From Annona cherimola (Eukaryota > Streptophyta > Magnoliopsida > Magnoliales > Annonaceae): a stretch of DNA of 64,000 nt. Position 1 is the stretch's first letter, and each line of letters begins with the position of its first letter. The stretch spans positions 46,603,452 through 46,667,451 of the forward strand of contig CM059972.1 of NCBI GenBank assembly GCA_030490835.1, written 5' to 3'. The notes below the pieces were generated by a model, which did no database searches, was not told the origin of the DNA, and was given only the letters and a program-made list of their open reading frames with translations. A program made the position numbers and the translations under genes. This document shows, one piece after another, positions 11,901 through 24,140 of the stretch.

Positions 11901-12234
11901 TGAGTTTGATAGAATGAACTTTGATTAGCTAGAATTGAGTATAACTCAATCTAATTGACTTTATTTGACTGTAAGGAGAACGAGTAAACTTTAACGCATT
12001 GCAAAAGATTCAAAACAGTTGAATCGGAGGAATGGAACTTCAATCAACAACAATTAACAACAATCCCTTTATTTCATTTACATTCGAACGACAAGGGATG
12101 ACCTTAAAGGCATTGAAATCGAATCAAATGAATTGAGTTTGATAGAATGAACTTTGATTACCTAGAATGGAGTACAACTCAATCTAATTGACTTGATTTG
12201 ACAGTACGGAGTACGAGTAAACTTTAACGAATTC
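8973..12234. repeat. 14-monomer block A'-B'-C'-I-J/D-E-F-K-E-D-E-F-G-H
   Basis: 3,262 bp, exactly 14 x 233, with no length variant. It opens with A'-B'-C'-I like 3658 and 6221. The fifth monomer (9905) starts as J but switches to D/E features (GATTTGAG, GGGGTACG). The F copy at 10371 carries TTGAATCAACTG and CTCAATGTAATTG, leading to GTGAGAACGTGTAAAC and a K monomer at 10604. D-E-F-G-H at 11070-12234 repeats 665-1828 of HOR copy 1, with GCTAAAATGG in its F copy and other small changes. Thus the block joins a C'-I-J type segment to an 8-mer tail. Confidence 0.88.
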
Positions 12235-13830
12235 CAATAGATTCAAAACAACTGAATTTGACGAAAGGAACTTCAATGAACATCATTTAACAACAATTCC
12301 TTGATTTCATCAACATTCGAACGACAACGGATGACCTTAAAGGCGTTGAAATCGAATCAAATGAATTGAGGTTGATAGAATGAACTTTGATTAGCTAGAA
12401 TTGAGTACAACTCAATCTAATTGACTTGATTTGACTGTAAGGAGAAGGAGTAAACTTTAACGCATTGCAATAGATTCAAAACAACTCAATCGAACGAAAG
12501 GAACTTCAATCAACAACAATCAACATCAATCCCTTGATTTCATTTACATTCGAACGACAAGGAATGACCTTAAAGGCAATGAAATCGAATCAAATGAATT
12601 GAGTTTGATGGAATGAACTTTGATTAGCCAGAATTGAGTACAACTCAATCCAATTGACTTGATTTGACTGTAAGTGGAACGAGTAAACTTTAATGCATTC
12701 CAATAGATTCAAAACAACTAATTCGGACGAAAGGAACTTCAATCAACAACAATCAACATCAATCCCTTCATTTCATTTACATTCGAACGACAAGGGAAGA
12801 CCTTAAATGTATTCAAATCGAATCGAATCAATTCAGTTTGATAGAATGTAATTGACACTATTTGACTGTAATGAGAACGAGTAAACTTTAACGCATTTCA
12901 AAAGATTCAAAACAACTGAATCGGAGGAAAGGAACTTCAATCAACAACAATTAACAACAATCCCTTTATTTCATTTACATTCGAACGACAAGGAATGACC
13001 TTAAAGGCATTGAAACCGAATCAAATGAATTGAGTTTGATAGAATGAACTTTGATTAGCTAGAATGGAGTACAACTCAATCTAATTGACTTGATTTGACT
13101 GTAAGGGGTACGAGTAAACTTTAACGCATTCCAATAGATTCAAAACAACTGAATTGGACGAAATGAACTTCAATCAACAACAATTAACAACAATCCCATG
13201 ATTTCATTTACATTCGAACGACAAGGAATGACCTTAAAGGCATTGAAATCGAATCAAATGAATTGAGTTTGATAGAATGAACTTTGATTAGCTAAAATGG
13301 AGTAGAACTCAATCTAATTGACTTGATTTGACAGTAAGGAGTACGAGTAAACTTTAACACATTCCAATAGATTCAAAACAACTGAATTTGACGAAAGGAA
13401 CTTCAACGAACATCATTTAACAACAATCCCTTGATTTCATCTACATTCGAACGACAACGGATGACCTTAAAGGCGTTGAAATCGAATCAAATGATTTGAG
13501 TTTGATAGAATGAACTTTGATTAGCTAGAATTGAGTATAACTCAATCTAATTGACTTTATTTGACTGTAAGGAGAACGAGTAAACTTTAACGCATTGCAA
13601 AAGATTCAAAACAGTTGAATCGGAGGAATGGAACTTCAATCAACAACAATTAACACCAATCCCTTTATTTCATTTACATTCGAACGACAAGGGATGACCT
13701 TAAAGGCATTGAAATCGAATCAAATGAATTGAGTTTGATAGAATGAACTTTGATTACCTAGAATGGAGTACAACTCAATCTAATTGACTTGATTTGACAG
13801 TACGGAGTACGAGTAAACTTTAACGAATTC
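12235..13830. repeat. 7-monomer HOR A-B-C-D-E-G-H, copy 2
   Basis: 1,596 bp, starts at 12235, 12468, 12701, 12899, 13132, 13365 and 13598. It lies 4,858 bp from copy 1 and shares its GCTAAAATGG E monomer and the C junction sub-variant. Private changes are GAAACCGAATC in D, CAACGAACATC in G and AACACCAAT in H; the H change is also present in the copy at 5988. Confidence 0.92.
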
Positions 13831-15694
13831 CAATAGATTCAAAACAACTGAATTTGACGAAAGGAACTTCAATGAACATCATTTAACAACAATCCCTTGA
13901 TTTCATCAACATTCGAACGACAACGGATGACCTTAAAGGCGTTGAAATCGAATCAAATGAATTGAGGTTAATAGAATGAACTTTGATTAGCTAGAATTGA
14001 GTACAACTCAATCTAATTGACTTGATTTGACTGTAAGGAGAAGGAGTAAAGTTTAACGCATTGCAATAGATTCAAAACAACTCAATCGAACGAAAGGAAC
14101 TTCAATCAACAACAATCAACATCAATCCCTTGATTTCATTTACATTCGAACGACAAGGAATGACCTTAAAGGCAATGAAATCGAATCAAATGAATTGAGT
14201 TTGATGGAATGAACTTTGATTAGCTAGAATTGAGTACAACTCAATCTAATTGACTTGATTTGACTGTAAGTAGAACGAGTAAACTTTAACGCATTCCAAT
14301 AGATTCAAAACAACTAATTCGGACGAAAGGAACTTCAATCAACAACAATAAACATCAATCCCTTCATTTCATTTACATTCAAACGACAAGGGATGACCTT
14401 GAAGGTATTCAAATCGAATCAAATGAATTGAGTTTGATAGAATGAACTTTGATTAGCTAGAATTGAGTACAACTCAATCTAATTGACTTGATTTGACTGT
14501 AACGAGAACGAGTAAACTTTAACGCATTGCAAAAGATTCAAAATAACTGAATTGGACGAAAGGAACTTCAATCAACAACAATTAACAACAATCCCTTGAT
14601 TTCATTTACATTCGAACGACAAGGAATGACATTAAAGGCATTGAAATCGAATCAAATGAATTCAGTTGGATAGAATGAACTTTAATTAGTTAGAATTGAG
14701 TACAACTCAATCTAATTGACTTCATTTGACTGTAATGAGAACGAGTAAACTTTAAGGCATTCCAAAAAATTCAAAACAGTTGAATCGGAGGAAAGGAACT
14801 TCAATCAGCAACAATTAACAACAATCCCTTGATTTCATTTTCATTCGAACGACAAGGAATGACTTTAAAGGCATTGAAATTGAATCAACTGAATTCAGTT
14901 GGATAGAATGAACTTTGATTAGTTAGAATTGAGTACAACTCAATGTAATTGACTTGATTTGACTGTAGTGAGAACGTGTAAACTTTAACGCATTTCAAAA
15001 GATTCAAAACAACTGAATCGGAGGAAAGGAACTTCAATGAACATCATTTAACAACAATCCCTTGATTTCATTTACATTCGAACGACAAGGAATGACCTTA
15101 AAGGCATTGAAATCGAATCAAATGAATTGAGTTTGATAGAATGAACTTTGATTAGCTAGAATGGAGTAGAACTCAATCAAATTGACTTGATTTGACAGTA
15201 AGGAGTACGAGTAAACTTTAACACATTCCAATAGATTCAAAACAACTGAATTTGACGAAAGGAACTTCAATGAACATCATTTAACAACAATCCCTTGATT
15301 TCATCTACATTCGAACGACAACGGATGACCTTAAAGGCGTTGAAATCGAATCAAATGATTTGAGTTTGATAGAATGAACTTTGATTAGCTAGAATTGAGT
15401 ATAACTCAATCTAATTGACTTTATTTGACTGTAAGGAGAACGAGTAAACTTTAACGCATTGCAAAAGATTCAAAACAGTTGAATCGGAGGAATGGAACTT
15501 CAATCAACAACAATTAACAGCAATCCCTTTATTTCATTTACATTCGAACGACAAGGGATGACCTTAAAGGCATTGAAATCGAATCAAATGAATTGAGTTT
15601 GATAGAATGAACTTTGATTACCTAGAATGGAGTACAACTCAATCTAATTGACTTGATTTGACAGTACGGAGTACGAGTAAACTTTAACGAATTC
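13831..15694. repeat. 8-monomer block A'-B'-C'-I-J/F-K-G-H
   Basis: 1,864 bp with starts every 233 bp from 13831. The A'-B'-C'-I part repeats 3658 and shares its GAGTAAAGTTTAACG change in A' (near 14045; compare 3873). The monomer at 14763 begins as J (CAGCAAC, CATTTTCATTCG) and ends as F (TTGAATCAACTG, CTCAATGTAATTG). K at 14996 ends as an E/F-type monomer with AACTCAATCAAATTG. G-H closes the block before the next A. Confidence 0.88.
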
Positions 15695-17290
15695 CAATAG
15701 ATTCAAAACAACTGAATTTGACGAAAGGAACTTCAATGAACATCATTTAACAACAATTCCTTGATTTCATCAACATTCGAACGACAACGGATGACCTTAA
15801 AGGCGTTGAAATCGAATCAAATGAATTGAGGTTGATAGAATGAACTTTGATTAGCTAGAATTGAGTACAACTCAATCTAATTGACTTGATTTGACTGTAA
15901 GGAGAAGGAGTAAACTTTAACGCATTGCAATAGATTCAAAACAACTCAATCGAACGAAAGGAACTTCAATCAACAACAATCAACATCAATCCCTTGATTT
16001 CATTTACATTCGAACGACAAGGAATGACCTTAAAGGCAATGAAATCGAATCAAATGAATTGAGTTTGATGGAATGAACTTTGATTAGCCAGAATTGAGTA
16101 CAACTCAATCTAATTGACTTGATTTGACTGTAAGTAGAACGAGTAAACTTTAATGCATTCCAATAGATTCAAAACAACTAATTCGGACGAAAGGAACTTC
16201 AATCAACAACAATCAACATCAATCCCTTCATTTCATTTACATTCGAACGACAAGGGAAGACCTTAAATGTATTCAAATCGAATCGAATCAATTCAGTTTG
16301 ATAGAATGTAATTGACTTGATTTGACTGTAATGAGAACGAGTAAACTTTAACGCATTTCAAAAGATTCAAAACAACTGAATCGGAGGAAAGGAACTTCAA
16401 TCAACAACAATTAACAACAATCCCTTTATTTCATTTACATTCGAACGACAAGGAATGACCTTAAAGGCATTGAAATCGAATCAAATGAATTGAGTTTGAT
16501 AGAATGAACTTTGATTAGCTAGAATGGAGTACAACTCAATCTAATTGACTTGATTTGACTGTAAGGGGTACGAGTAAACTTTAACGCATTCCAATAGATT
16601 CAAAACAACTGAATTGGACGAAATGAACTTCAATCAACAACAATTAACAACAATCCCATGATTTCATTTACATTCGAACGACAAGGAATGACCTTAAAGG
16701 CATTGAAATCGAATCAAATGAATTGAGTTTGATAGAATGAACTTTGATTAGCTAGAATGGAGTAGAACTCAATCTAATTGACTTGATTTGACAGAAAGGA
16801 GTACGAGTAAACTTTAACCCATTCCAATAGATTCAAAACAACTGAATTTGACGAAAGGAACTTCAATGAACATCACTTAACAACAATCCCTTGATTTCAT
16901 CTACATTCGAACGACAACGGATGACCTTAAAGGCGTTGAAATCGAATCAAATGATTTGAGTTTGATAGAATAAACTTTGATTAGCTAGAATTGAGTATAA
17001 CTCAATCTAATTGACTTTATTTGACTGTAAGGAGAACGAGTAAACTTTAACGCATTGCAAAAGATTCAAAACAGTTGAATCGGAGGAATGGAACTTCAAT
17101 CAACAACAATTAACAACAATCCCTTTATTTCATTTACATTCGAACGACAAGGAAAGACCTTAAAGGCATTGAAATCGAATCAAATGAATTGAGTTTGATA
17201 GAATGAACTTTGATTACCTAGAATGGAGTACAACTCAATCTAATTGACTTGATTTGACAGTACGGAGTACGAGTAAACTTTAACGCATTC
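15695..17290. repeat. 7-monomer HOR A-B-C-D-E-G-H, copy 3
   Basis: 1,596 bp, starts at 15695, 15928, 16161, 16359, 16592, 16825 and 17058. It differs from copies 1 and 2 by new markers: E ends GACAGAAAGG and CCCATTC, G has CATCACTTAAC and GAATAAAC, H has GGAAAGACC and ends CGCATTC rather than CGAATTC. The same markers reappear at 27764-28462 and 32354-33052, which ties this segment to the two zone II copies. Confidence 0.9.
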
Positions 17291-19154
17291 CAATAGATTC
17301 AAAACAACTGAATTTGACGAAAGGAACTTCAATGAACATCATTTAACAACAATCCCATGATTTCATCTACATTCGAACGACAACGGATGACCTTAAAGGC
17401 GTTGAAATCGAATCAAATGAATTGAGGTTGATAGAATGAACTTTGATTAGCTAGAATTGAGTACAACTCAATCTAATTGACTTGATTTGACTGTAAGTAG
17501 AACGAGTAAACTTTAATGCATTCCAATAGATTCAAAACAACTAATTCGGACGAAAGGAACTTCAATCAACAACAATAAACATCAATCCCTTGATTTCATT
17601 TACATTCAAACGACAAGGGATGACCTTAAAGGCAATGAAATCGAATCAAATGAATTGATTTTGATGGAATGAACTTTGATTAGCTAGAATTGAGTACAAC
17701 TCAATCTAATTGACTTGATTTGACTGTAAGTAGAACGAGTAAACTTTAATGCATTCCAATAGATTCAAAACAACTAATTCGGACGAAAGGAACTTCAATC
17801 AACAACAATAAACATCAATCCCTTCATTTCATTTACATTCAAACGACAAGGGATGACCTTGAAGGTATTCAAATCGAATCAAATGAATTGAGTTTGATAG
17901 AATGAACTTTGATTAGCTAGAATTGAGTACAACTCAATCTAATTGACTTGATTTGACTGTAACGAGAACGAGTAAACTTTAACGCATTGCAAAAGATTCA
18001 AAATAACTGAATTGGACGAAAGGAACTTCAATCAACAACAATTAACAACAATCCCTTGATTTCATTTACATTCGAACGACAAGGAATGACCTTAAAGGCA
18101 TTGAAATCGAATCAAATGAATTCAGTTGGATAGAATGAACTTTGACTAGTTAGAATTGAGTACAACTCAATCTAATTGACTTCATTTGACTGTAATGAGA
18201 ACGAGTAAACTTTAATGCATTCCAAAAAATTCAAAACAGTTGAATCGGAGGAAAGGAACTTCAATCAGCAACAATTAACAACAATCCCTTGATTTCATTT
18301 TCATTCGAACGACTAGGAATGACTTTAAAGGCATTGAAATCGAATCAAATGAATTCAGTTGGATAGAATGAACTTTGATTAGTTAGAATTGAGTACAACT
18401 CAATCTAATTGACTTGATTTGACTGTAATGAGAACGAGTAAACTTTAACACATTTCAAAAGATTCAAAAGAACTGAATCGGAGGAAAGGAACTTCAATCA
18501 ACAACAATTAACAACAGTCCCTTGATTTCATTTACATTCGAACGACAAGGAATGACCTTAAAGGTATTGAAATCGAATCAAATGAATTCAGTTGGATAGA
18601 ATGAACTTTGATTAATTAGAATTGAGTACAACTCAATCTAATTGACTTGATTTGACTGTAAGGAGAACGGGTAAACTTTAACGCATTGCAAAAGATTCAG
18701 AACAGTTAAATCGGAGGAAAGGAACTTCAATCAACAACAATTAACAACAATTCCTTGATTTCATTTACATTCGAACGACAAGGAATGACCTTAAAGGCAT
18801 TGAAATTGAATCAACTGAATTCAGTTGGATAGAATTAACTTTGATTAGTTAGAATTGAGTACAACTCAATGTAATTGACTTGATTTGACTGTAGTGAGAA
18901 CGTGTAAACTTTAACGCATTTCAAAAGATTCAAAACAACTGAATCGGACGAAAGGAACTTCAATGAACATCATTTAACAACAATCCCTTGATTTCATTTA
19001 CATTCGAACGACAAGGAATGACCTTAAAGGCAATGAAATCGAATCAAATGAATTGAGTTTGATAGAATGAACTTTGATTAGCTAGAATTGAATACAACTA
19101 AATCCAATTGACTTGATTTGACTGTAAGTGGAACGAGTAAACTTTAATGCATTC
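17291..19154. repeat. 8-monomer block A-C'-C'-I-J-L-F-K
   Basis: Starts at 17291, 17524, 17757, 17990, 18223, 18456, 18689 and 18922. The A-like monomer has CCCATGATTTCATCTAC and ends GTAAGTAGAACG. Two C' monomers follow in tandem, both full length; the first has GATTTTGATGG, the second GACCTTGAAGG. L at 18456 has CAAAAGAACTG and AACAGTCCC. The A-C'-C'-I-J-L-F order is repeated at 28463-30093 and 33053-34683, with offset 11,172 bp to the first of these. K ends in GAATTGAATACAACTAAATCC, the marker that is then duplicated in the next block. Confidence 0.9.
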
Positions 19155-20948
19155 CAATAGATTCAAAACAACTAATTCGGACGAAAGAAACTTCAATCAA
19201 CAACAATCAACATCAATCCCTTCATTTCATTTACATTCGAACGATGAGGGAAGACCTTAAAGGTATTCAAATCGAATCGAATGAATTGAGTTTGATAGAA
19301 TGTAATTGACTTGATTTGACTGTAATGAGAACGAGTAAACTTTAACGCATTTCAAAAGATTCAAAACAACTGAATCGGAGGAAAGGAACTTCAATCAACA
19401 ACAATTAACAACAATCCCTTTATTTCATTTACATTCGAACGACAAGGAATGACCTTAAAGGCATTGAAATCGAATCAAATGAATTGAGTTTGATAGAATG
19501 AACTTTGATTAGCTAGAATGGAGTACAACTCAATCTAATTGACTTGATTTGACTGTAAGGAGTACGAGTAAACTTTAACGCATTCTAATAGATTCAAAAC
19601 AACTGAATTGGACGAAAGGAACTTCAATCAACAACAATTAACAACAATCCCATGATTTCATTTACATTCGAACGACAAGGAATGACCTTAAAGGCATTGA
19701 AATCGAATCAAATGAATTGAGTTTGATAGAATGAACTTTGATTAGCTAGAATGGAGTAGAACTCAATCTAATTGACTTGATTTGACAGTAAGGAGTACGA
19801 GTAAACTTTAACACATTCCAATAGATTCAAAACAACTGAATTTGACAAAAGGAACTTCAATGAACATCATTTAACAACAATCCCTTGATTTCATCTACAT
19901 TCGAACGACAACGGATGACCTTAAAGGCGTTGAAATCGAATCAAATGAATTGAGTTTGATAGAATGAACTTTGATTAGCTAGAATTGAATACAACTAAAT
20001 CCAATTGACTTGATTTGACTGTAAGTGGAACGAGTAAACTTTAATGCATTCCAATAGATTCAAAACAACTAATTCGGACGAAAGAAACTTCAATCAACAA
20101 CAATCAACATCAATCCCTTCATTTCATTTACATTCGAACGATGAGGGAAGACCTTAAAGGTATTCAAATCGAATCGAATGAATTGAGTTTGATAGAATGT
20201 AATTGACTTGATTTGACTGTAATGAGAACGAGTAAACTTTAACGCATTTCAAAAGATTCAAAACAACTGAATCGGAGGAAAGGAACTTCAATCAACAACA
20301 ATTAACAACAATCCCTTTATTTCATTTACATTCGAACGACAAGGAATGACCTTAAAGGCATTGAAATCGAATCAAATGAATTGAGTTTGATAGAATGAAC
20401 TTTGATTAGCTAGAATGGAGTACAACTCAATCTAATTGACTTGATTTGACTGTAAGGAGTACGAGTAAACTTTAACGCATTCTAATAGATTCAAAACAAC
20501 TGAATTGGACGAAAGGAACTTCAATCAACAACAATTAACAACAATCCCATGATTTCATTTACATTCGAACGACAAGGAATGACCTTAAAGGCATTGAAAT
20601 CGAATCAAATGAATTGAGTTTGATAGAATGAACTTTGATTAGCTAGAATGGAGTAGAACTCAATCTAATTGACTTGATTTGACAGTAAGGAGTACGAGTA
20701 AACTTTAACACATTCCAATAGATTCAAAACAACTGAATTTGACAAAAGGAACTTCAATGAACATCATTTAACAACAATCCCTTGATTTCATCTACATTCG
20801 AACGACAACGGATGACCTTAAAGGCATTGAAATCGAATCAAATGATTTGAGTTTGATAGAATGAACTTTGATTAGCTAAAATGGAGTAGAACTCAATCTA
20901 ATTGACTTGATTTGACAGTAAGGAGAAGGAGTAAACTTTAACGCATTA
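19155..20948. repeat. 897-bp 4-monomer HOR in two tandem copies (C-D-E'-G)
   Basis: Copy 1 starts at 19155 C, 19353 D, 19586 E' and 19819 G-like; copy 2 starts at 20052, 20250, 20483 and 20716. Each is 198 + 3 x 233 = 897 bp. Both copies share GACGAAAGAAAC and CGATGAGGGAAGACC in C, TAATAG at the start of E' and GACAAAAGG in G, so the duplication is recent. Sequence agreement runs from roughly 19,035/19,932 to about 19,930/20,825. The monomer at 19819 is a G/K chimera created at the junction: G on the left, K-type GAATACAACTAAATCC on the right. Confidence 0.93.
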
Positions 20949-22777
20949 CAATAGATTCAAAACAACTCAATCGAACGAAAGGAACTTCAATCAACAACAA
21001 TCAACATCAATCCCTTGATTTCATTTACATTCGAACGACAAGGAATGACCTTAAAGGCATTGAAATCGAATCAAATGAATTGAGTTTGATAGAATGAACT
21101 TTGATTAGCTAGAATGGAGTAGAACTCAATCTAATTGACTTGATTTGACAGTAAGGAGTACGAGTAAACTTTAACACATTCCAATAGATTCAAAACAACT
21201 GAATTTGACGAAAGGAACTTCAATGAACATCATTTAACAACAATCCCTTGATTTCATCTACATTCGAACGACAACGGATGACCTTAAAGGCGTTGAAATC
21301 GAATCAAATGATTTAAGTTTGATAGAATGAACTTTGATTAGCTAAAATGGAGTAGAACTCAATCTAATTGACTTGATTTGACAGTAAGGAGAAGGAGTAA
21401 ACTTTAACGCATTACAATAGATTCAAAACAACTCAATCGAACGAAAGGAACTTCAATCAACAACAATCAACATCAATCCCTTGATTTCATTTACATTCGA
21501 ACGACAAGGAATGACCTTAAAGGCATTGAAATCGAATCAAATGAATTGAGTTTGATAGAATGAACTTTGATTAGCTAGAATGGAGTAGAACTCAATCTAA
21601 TTGACTTGATTTGACAGTAAGGAGTACGAGTAAACTTTAACACATTCCAATAGATTCAAAACAACTGAATTTGACGAAAGGAACTTCAATGAACATCATT
21701 TAACAACAATCCCTTGATTTCATCTACATTCGAACGACAACGGATGACCTTAAAGGCGTTGAAATCGAATCAAATGATTTGAGTTTGATAGAATGAACTT
21801 TGATTAGCTAAAATGGAGTAGAACTCAATCTAATTGACTTGATTTGACAGTAAGGAGAAGGAGTAAACTTTAACGCATTACAATAGATTCAAAACAACTC
21901 AATCGAACGAAAGGAACTTCAATCAACAACAATCAACATCAATCCCTTGATTTCATTTACATTCGAACGACAAGGAATGACATTAAAGGCAATGAAATCG
22001 AATCAAATGAATTGAGTTTGATGGAATGAACTTTGATTAGCTAGAATTGAGTACAACTCAATCTAATTGACTTGATTTGACTGTAAGTAGAACGAGTAAA
22101 CTTTAATGCATTCCAATATATTCAAAACAACTAATTCGGACGAAAGGAACTTCAATCAACAACAATCAACATCAATCCCTTCATTTCATTTACAGTCGAA
22201 CGACAAGGGAAGACCTTAAATGTATTCAAATCGAATCGAATGAATTCAGTTTGATAGAATGTAATTGACTTGATTTGACTGTAATGAGAACGAGTAAACT
22301 TTAACGCATTTCAAAAGATTCAAAACCACTGAATCGGAGGAAAGGAACTTCAATCAAAAACAATTAACAACAATCCCTTTATTTCATTTACATTCGAACG
22401 ACAAGGAATGACCTTAAAGGCATTGAAATCGAATCAAATGAATTGAGTTTGATAGAATGAACTTTGATTAGCTAGAATGGAGTACAACTCAATCTAATTG
22501 ACTTGATTTGACTGTAAGGAGTACGAGTAAACTTTAACGCATTCTAATAGATTCAAAACAACTGAATTGGACGAAAGGAACTTCAATCAACAACAATTAA
22601 CAACAATCCCATGATTTCATTTACATTCGAACGACAAGGAATGACCTTAAAGGCATTGAAATCGAATCAAATGAATTGAGTTTGATAGAATGAACTTTGA
22701 TTAGCTAGAATGGAGTAGAACTCAATCTAATTGACTTGATTTGACAGTAAGGAGTACGAGTAAACTTTAACACATTC
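20716..22777. repeat. 2,062-bp 9-monomer HOR, solitary copy
   Basis: Monomers are 20716 Y-like, 20949 X, 21182 Y, 21415 X, 21648 Y, 21881 X/B', 22114 C (35-bp deletion), 22312 D and 22545 E'. Its first monomer is also the last of the preceding 897-bp unit. It has the same order and length as the three tandem copies at 35581-41766 and lies 16,927 bp from the second of these (37643). Both share the rare GATTTAAGTTTG change (21311 and 38238) and CAAAACCACTG in D. D here has AATCAAAAAC where the 37-39 kb copies read AATCAACAAC. Confidence 0.92.
20949..21880. repeat. 466-bp X-Y dimer, two copies
   Basis: X begins CTCAATCGAACG and ends GAGTAGAACTC, CAGTAAGGAGTACG, ACACATTC. Y begins TGAATTTGACG, has GATTTGAG and GCTAAAATGGAG, and ends GGAGAAGG and CGCATTA. 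Both halves end in the same GAGTAGAAC/GACAGTAAGG tail, so X and Y share their right part and differ at the left. The dimer is the inner repeat of the 2,062-bp HOR. Confidence 0.92.
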
Positions 22778-24140
22778 CAATAGATTCAAAACAACTGAAT
22801 TTGACGAAAGGAACTTCAATGAACATCATTTAACAACAATCCCTTGATTTCATCTACATTCGAACGACAACGGATGACCTTAAAGGCGTTGAAATCGAAT
22901 CAAATGATTTGAGTTTGATAGAATGAACTTTGATTAGCTAGAATTGAGTATAACTCAATCTAATTGACTTTATTTGACCGTAAGGAGAACGAGTAAACTT
23001 TAACGCATTGCAAAAGATTCAAAACAGTTGAATCGGAGGAATGGAACTTCAATCAACAACAATTAACAACAATCCCTTTATTTCATTTACATTCGAACGA
23101 CAAGGGATGACCTTAAAGGCATTGAAATCGAATCAAATGAATTGAGTTTGATAGAATGAACTTTGATTACCTAGAATGGAGTACAACTCAATCTAATTGA
23201 CTTGATTTGACAGTACGGAGTACGAGTAAACTTTAACGAATTCCAATAGATTCAAAACAACTGAATTTGACGAAAGGAACTTCAATGAACATCATTTAAC
23301 AACAATCCCTTGATTTCATCAACATTCGAACGACAACGGATGACCTTAAAGGCGTTGAAATCGAATCAAATGAATTGAGGTTGATAGAATGAACTTTGAT
23401 TAGCTAGAATTGAGTACAACTCAATCTAATTGACTTGATTTGACTGTAAGGAGAAGGAGTAAACTTTAACGCATTGCAATAGATTAAAAACAACTCAATC
23501 GAACGAAAGGAACTTCAATCAACAACAATCAACATCAATCCCTTGATTTCATCTACATTCGAACGACAACGGATGACCTTAAAGGCATTGAAATCGAATC
23601 AAATGAATTCAGTTGGATAGAATGAACTTTGATTAGCTAGAATTGAGTACAACTCAATCTAATTGACTTGATTTGACTGTAAGTAGAACGAGTAAACTTT
23701 AATGCATTCCAATAGATTCAAAACAACTAATTCGGACGAAAGGAACTTCAATCAACAACAATCAACATCAATCCCTTCATTTCATTTACAGTCGAACGAC
23801 AAGGGAAGACCTTAAATGTATTCAAATCGAATCGAATGAATTCAGTTTGATAGAATGTAATTGACTTGATTTGACTGTAATGAGAACGAGTAAACTTTAA
23901 CGCATTTCAAAAGATTCAAAACAACTGAATCGGAGGAAAGGAACTTCAATCAAGAACAATTAACAACAATCCCTTTATTTCATTTACATTCGAACGACAA
24001 GGAATGACCTTAAAGGCATTGAAATCGAATCAAATGAATTGAGTTTGATAGAATGAACTTTGATTAGCTAGAATGGAGTACAACTCAATCTAATTGACTT
24101 GATTTGACTGTAAGGAGTACGAGTAAACTTTAACGAATTC
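21881..24140. repeat. 2,260-bp 10-monomer HOR, copy 1
   Basis: Starts at 21881 X/B', 22114 C, 22312 D, 22545 E', 22778 G, 23011 H, 23244 A, 23477 B'', 23710 C and 23908 D; two C monomers with the 35-bp deletion give 10 x 233 - 70. Markers are GACATTAAAGGCAATG in the first monomer, CAATATATTC and ACAGTCGAACG in the first C, TATTTGACCG in G and AGATTAAAAACAAC in B''. All recur 2,260 bp to the right. Confidence 0.92.
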
